From Candidatus Adiutrix sp. (GTDB taxonomy: Bacteria > Desulfobacterota > Desulfarculia > Adiutricales > Adiutricaceae), in NCBI GenBank assembly GCA_031286085.1, contig JAITUX010000041.1:1-5694 (forward strand): a stretch of 5,694 nucleotides of DNA, read 5' to 3'. This document shows, in pieces, positions 5,485-5,694 of the stretch. Numbering within the stretch: the first letter of the stretch is position 1; each line of letters begins with the position of its first letter. A program made the position numbers and the translations under genes. The notes below the pieces were generated by a model that worked only from the letters and a program-made list of their open reading frames with translations, did no database searches and was not told where the DNA came from.

Positions 5485-5694
5485 ATGTCCGTGCTAAGAT
5501 TCACCCCGCGGGCCGGGGCCATGGGCCTGCCGTTTATGGAACTGGAAAAGATGCGCAGCCACATGGAGACCATATACAACGCCCTGGCCGGCGGCGTCAC
5601 CCGGGCCAGAAGCAATTATACCGGAGTTTTCCCGCCTGTCAATCTGGCCGAGGACGACGAGCGCCTCTACCTGACGGCGGAACTGCCGGGCGCG
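5485..5694 (+). CDS. Small heat-shock protein, Hsp20/alpha-crystallin family, N-terminal part (cut by window edge)
   Basis: The first 70 codons are present and the rest lies beyond the right edge. Small heat-shock proteins form oligomers that hold unfolding proteins in a soluble state without ATP, in the cytoplasm. The identification rests on residues 47-70, GVFPPVNLAEDDERLYLTAE and following LPGA, which match the start of the alpha-crystallin domain in bacterial Hsp20 proteins (typically a G-x-x-P-x-V-N/D-I-x-E segment leading to a strand ending in ELPG). Residues 1-46 form the variable N-terminal arm, with a Met-rich helix at about 13-29. A textbook Shine-Dalgarno (AAGGAGG, 5471-5477, seven bases before ATG) fixes the start. 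It is transcribed away from the permease genes and is not obviously related to them in function. Confidence 0.88.
   Translation, partial: MSVLRFTPRAGAMGLPFMELEKMRSHMETIYNALAGGVTRARSNYTGVFPPVNLAEDDERLYLTAELPGA

Noticed and set aside
5485..5500. GTGCTAAG near the Hsp20 start as half of a CIRCE heat-shock operator
   Set aside because: The matching GCACTC-type arm at the required spacing is absent.
5397..5615. Minus-strand open frame of 72 codons in the Hsp20 region
   Set aside because: It overlaps the Hsp20 start and the hairpin in antisense and shows no recognisable domain.

Overview
The window is a GC-rich, gene-dense bacterial stretch. Codon use favours G or C in the third position, the GC-rich CheA-type proteins and gene mix would fit a deltaproteobacterium (Desulfobacterota) or a related Gram-negative, but no marker gene fixes the taxonomy and this is inference. 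I see no RNA gene, transposon, integrase, CRISPR array or origin. Coding density is about 95 percent, and the only non-coding stretches longer than 100 bases are 3349-3484 plus the 21 bases up to the permease stop, and 5361-5484.

Region 1 (3348 down to 1, minus strand) is a compact signal-transduction operon. It reads in order: a single-domain CheY-like receiver (3348-2950), a CheA-family histidine kinase overlapping it by 11 bases (2960-798), and, 40 bases further on, a protein with two receiver-like domains that runs off the left edge (757-1). The kinase is the most unusual object here. Its dimerisation, ATPase and CheW-like domains come first, and the phosphotransfer (Hpt) domain with its histidine lies at the C-terminal end, behind an Ala/Pro linker. 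That order is a permutation of ordinary CheA. The first receiver of the downstream protein lacks key active-site residues. A convincing sigma70 promoter with an extended -10 lies upstream at 3454-3482, followed by a leader of about 100 bases holding two interleaved GC-rich inverted repeats. No chemoreceptor, CheW, CheR, CheB or flagellar gene is in view, so motility is not shown; the module could control another output.

Region 2 (5360 down to 3506, minus strand) holds the two permease subunits of a peptide-type ABC importer (DppB and DppC families), 40 bases apart and clearly co-transcribed. No binding protein or ATPase is next to them in this window: on one side is the che operon and on the other a divergent gene.

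Region 3 (5361-5694) is a divergent intergenic region and the first 70 codons of a small heat-shock protein (Hsp20 family) on the plus strand. It has a promoter with a perfect TTGACA -35, a 10-base-pair perfect hairpin that would sit at the very 5' end of its mRNA, and a strong Shine-Dalgarno. Read on the other strand, the same hairpin is followed by five T and resembles an intrinsic terminator placed ahead of the permease genes.
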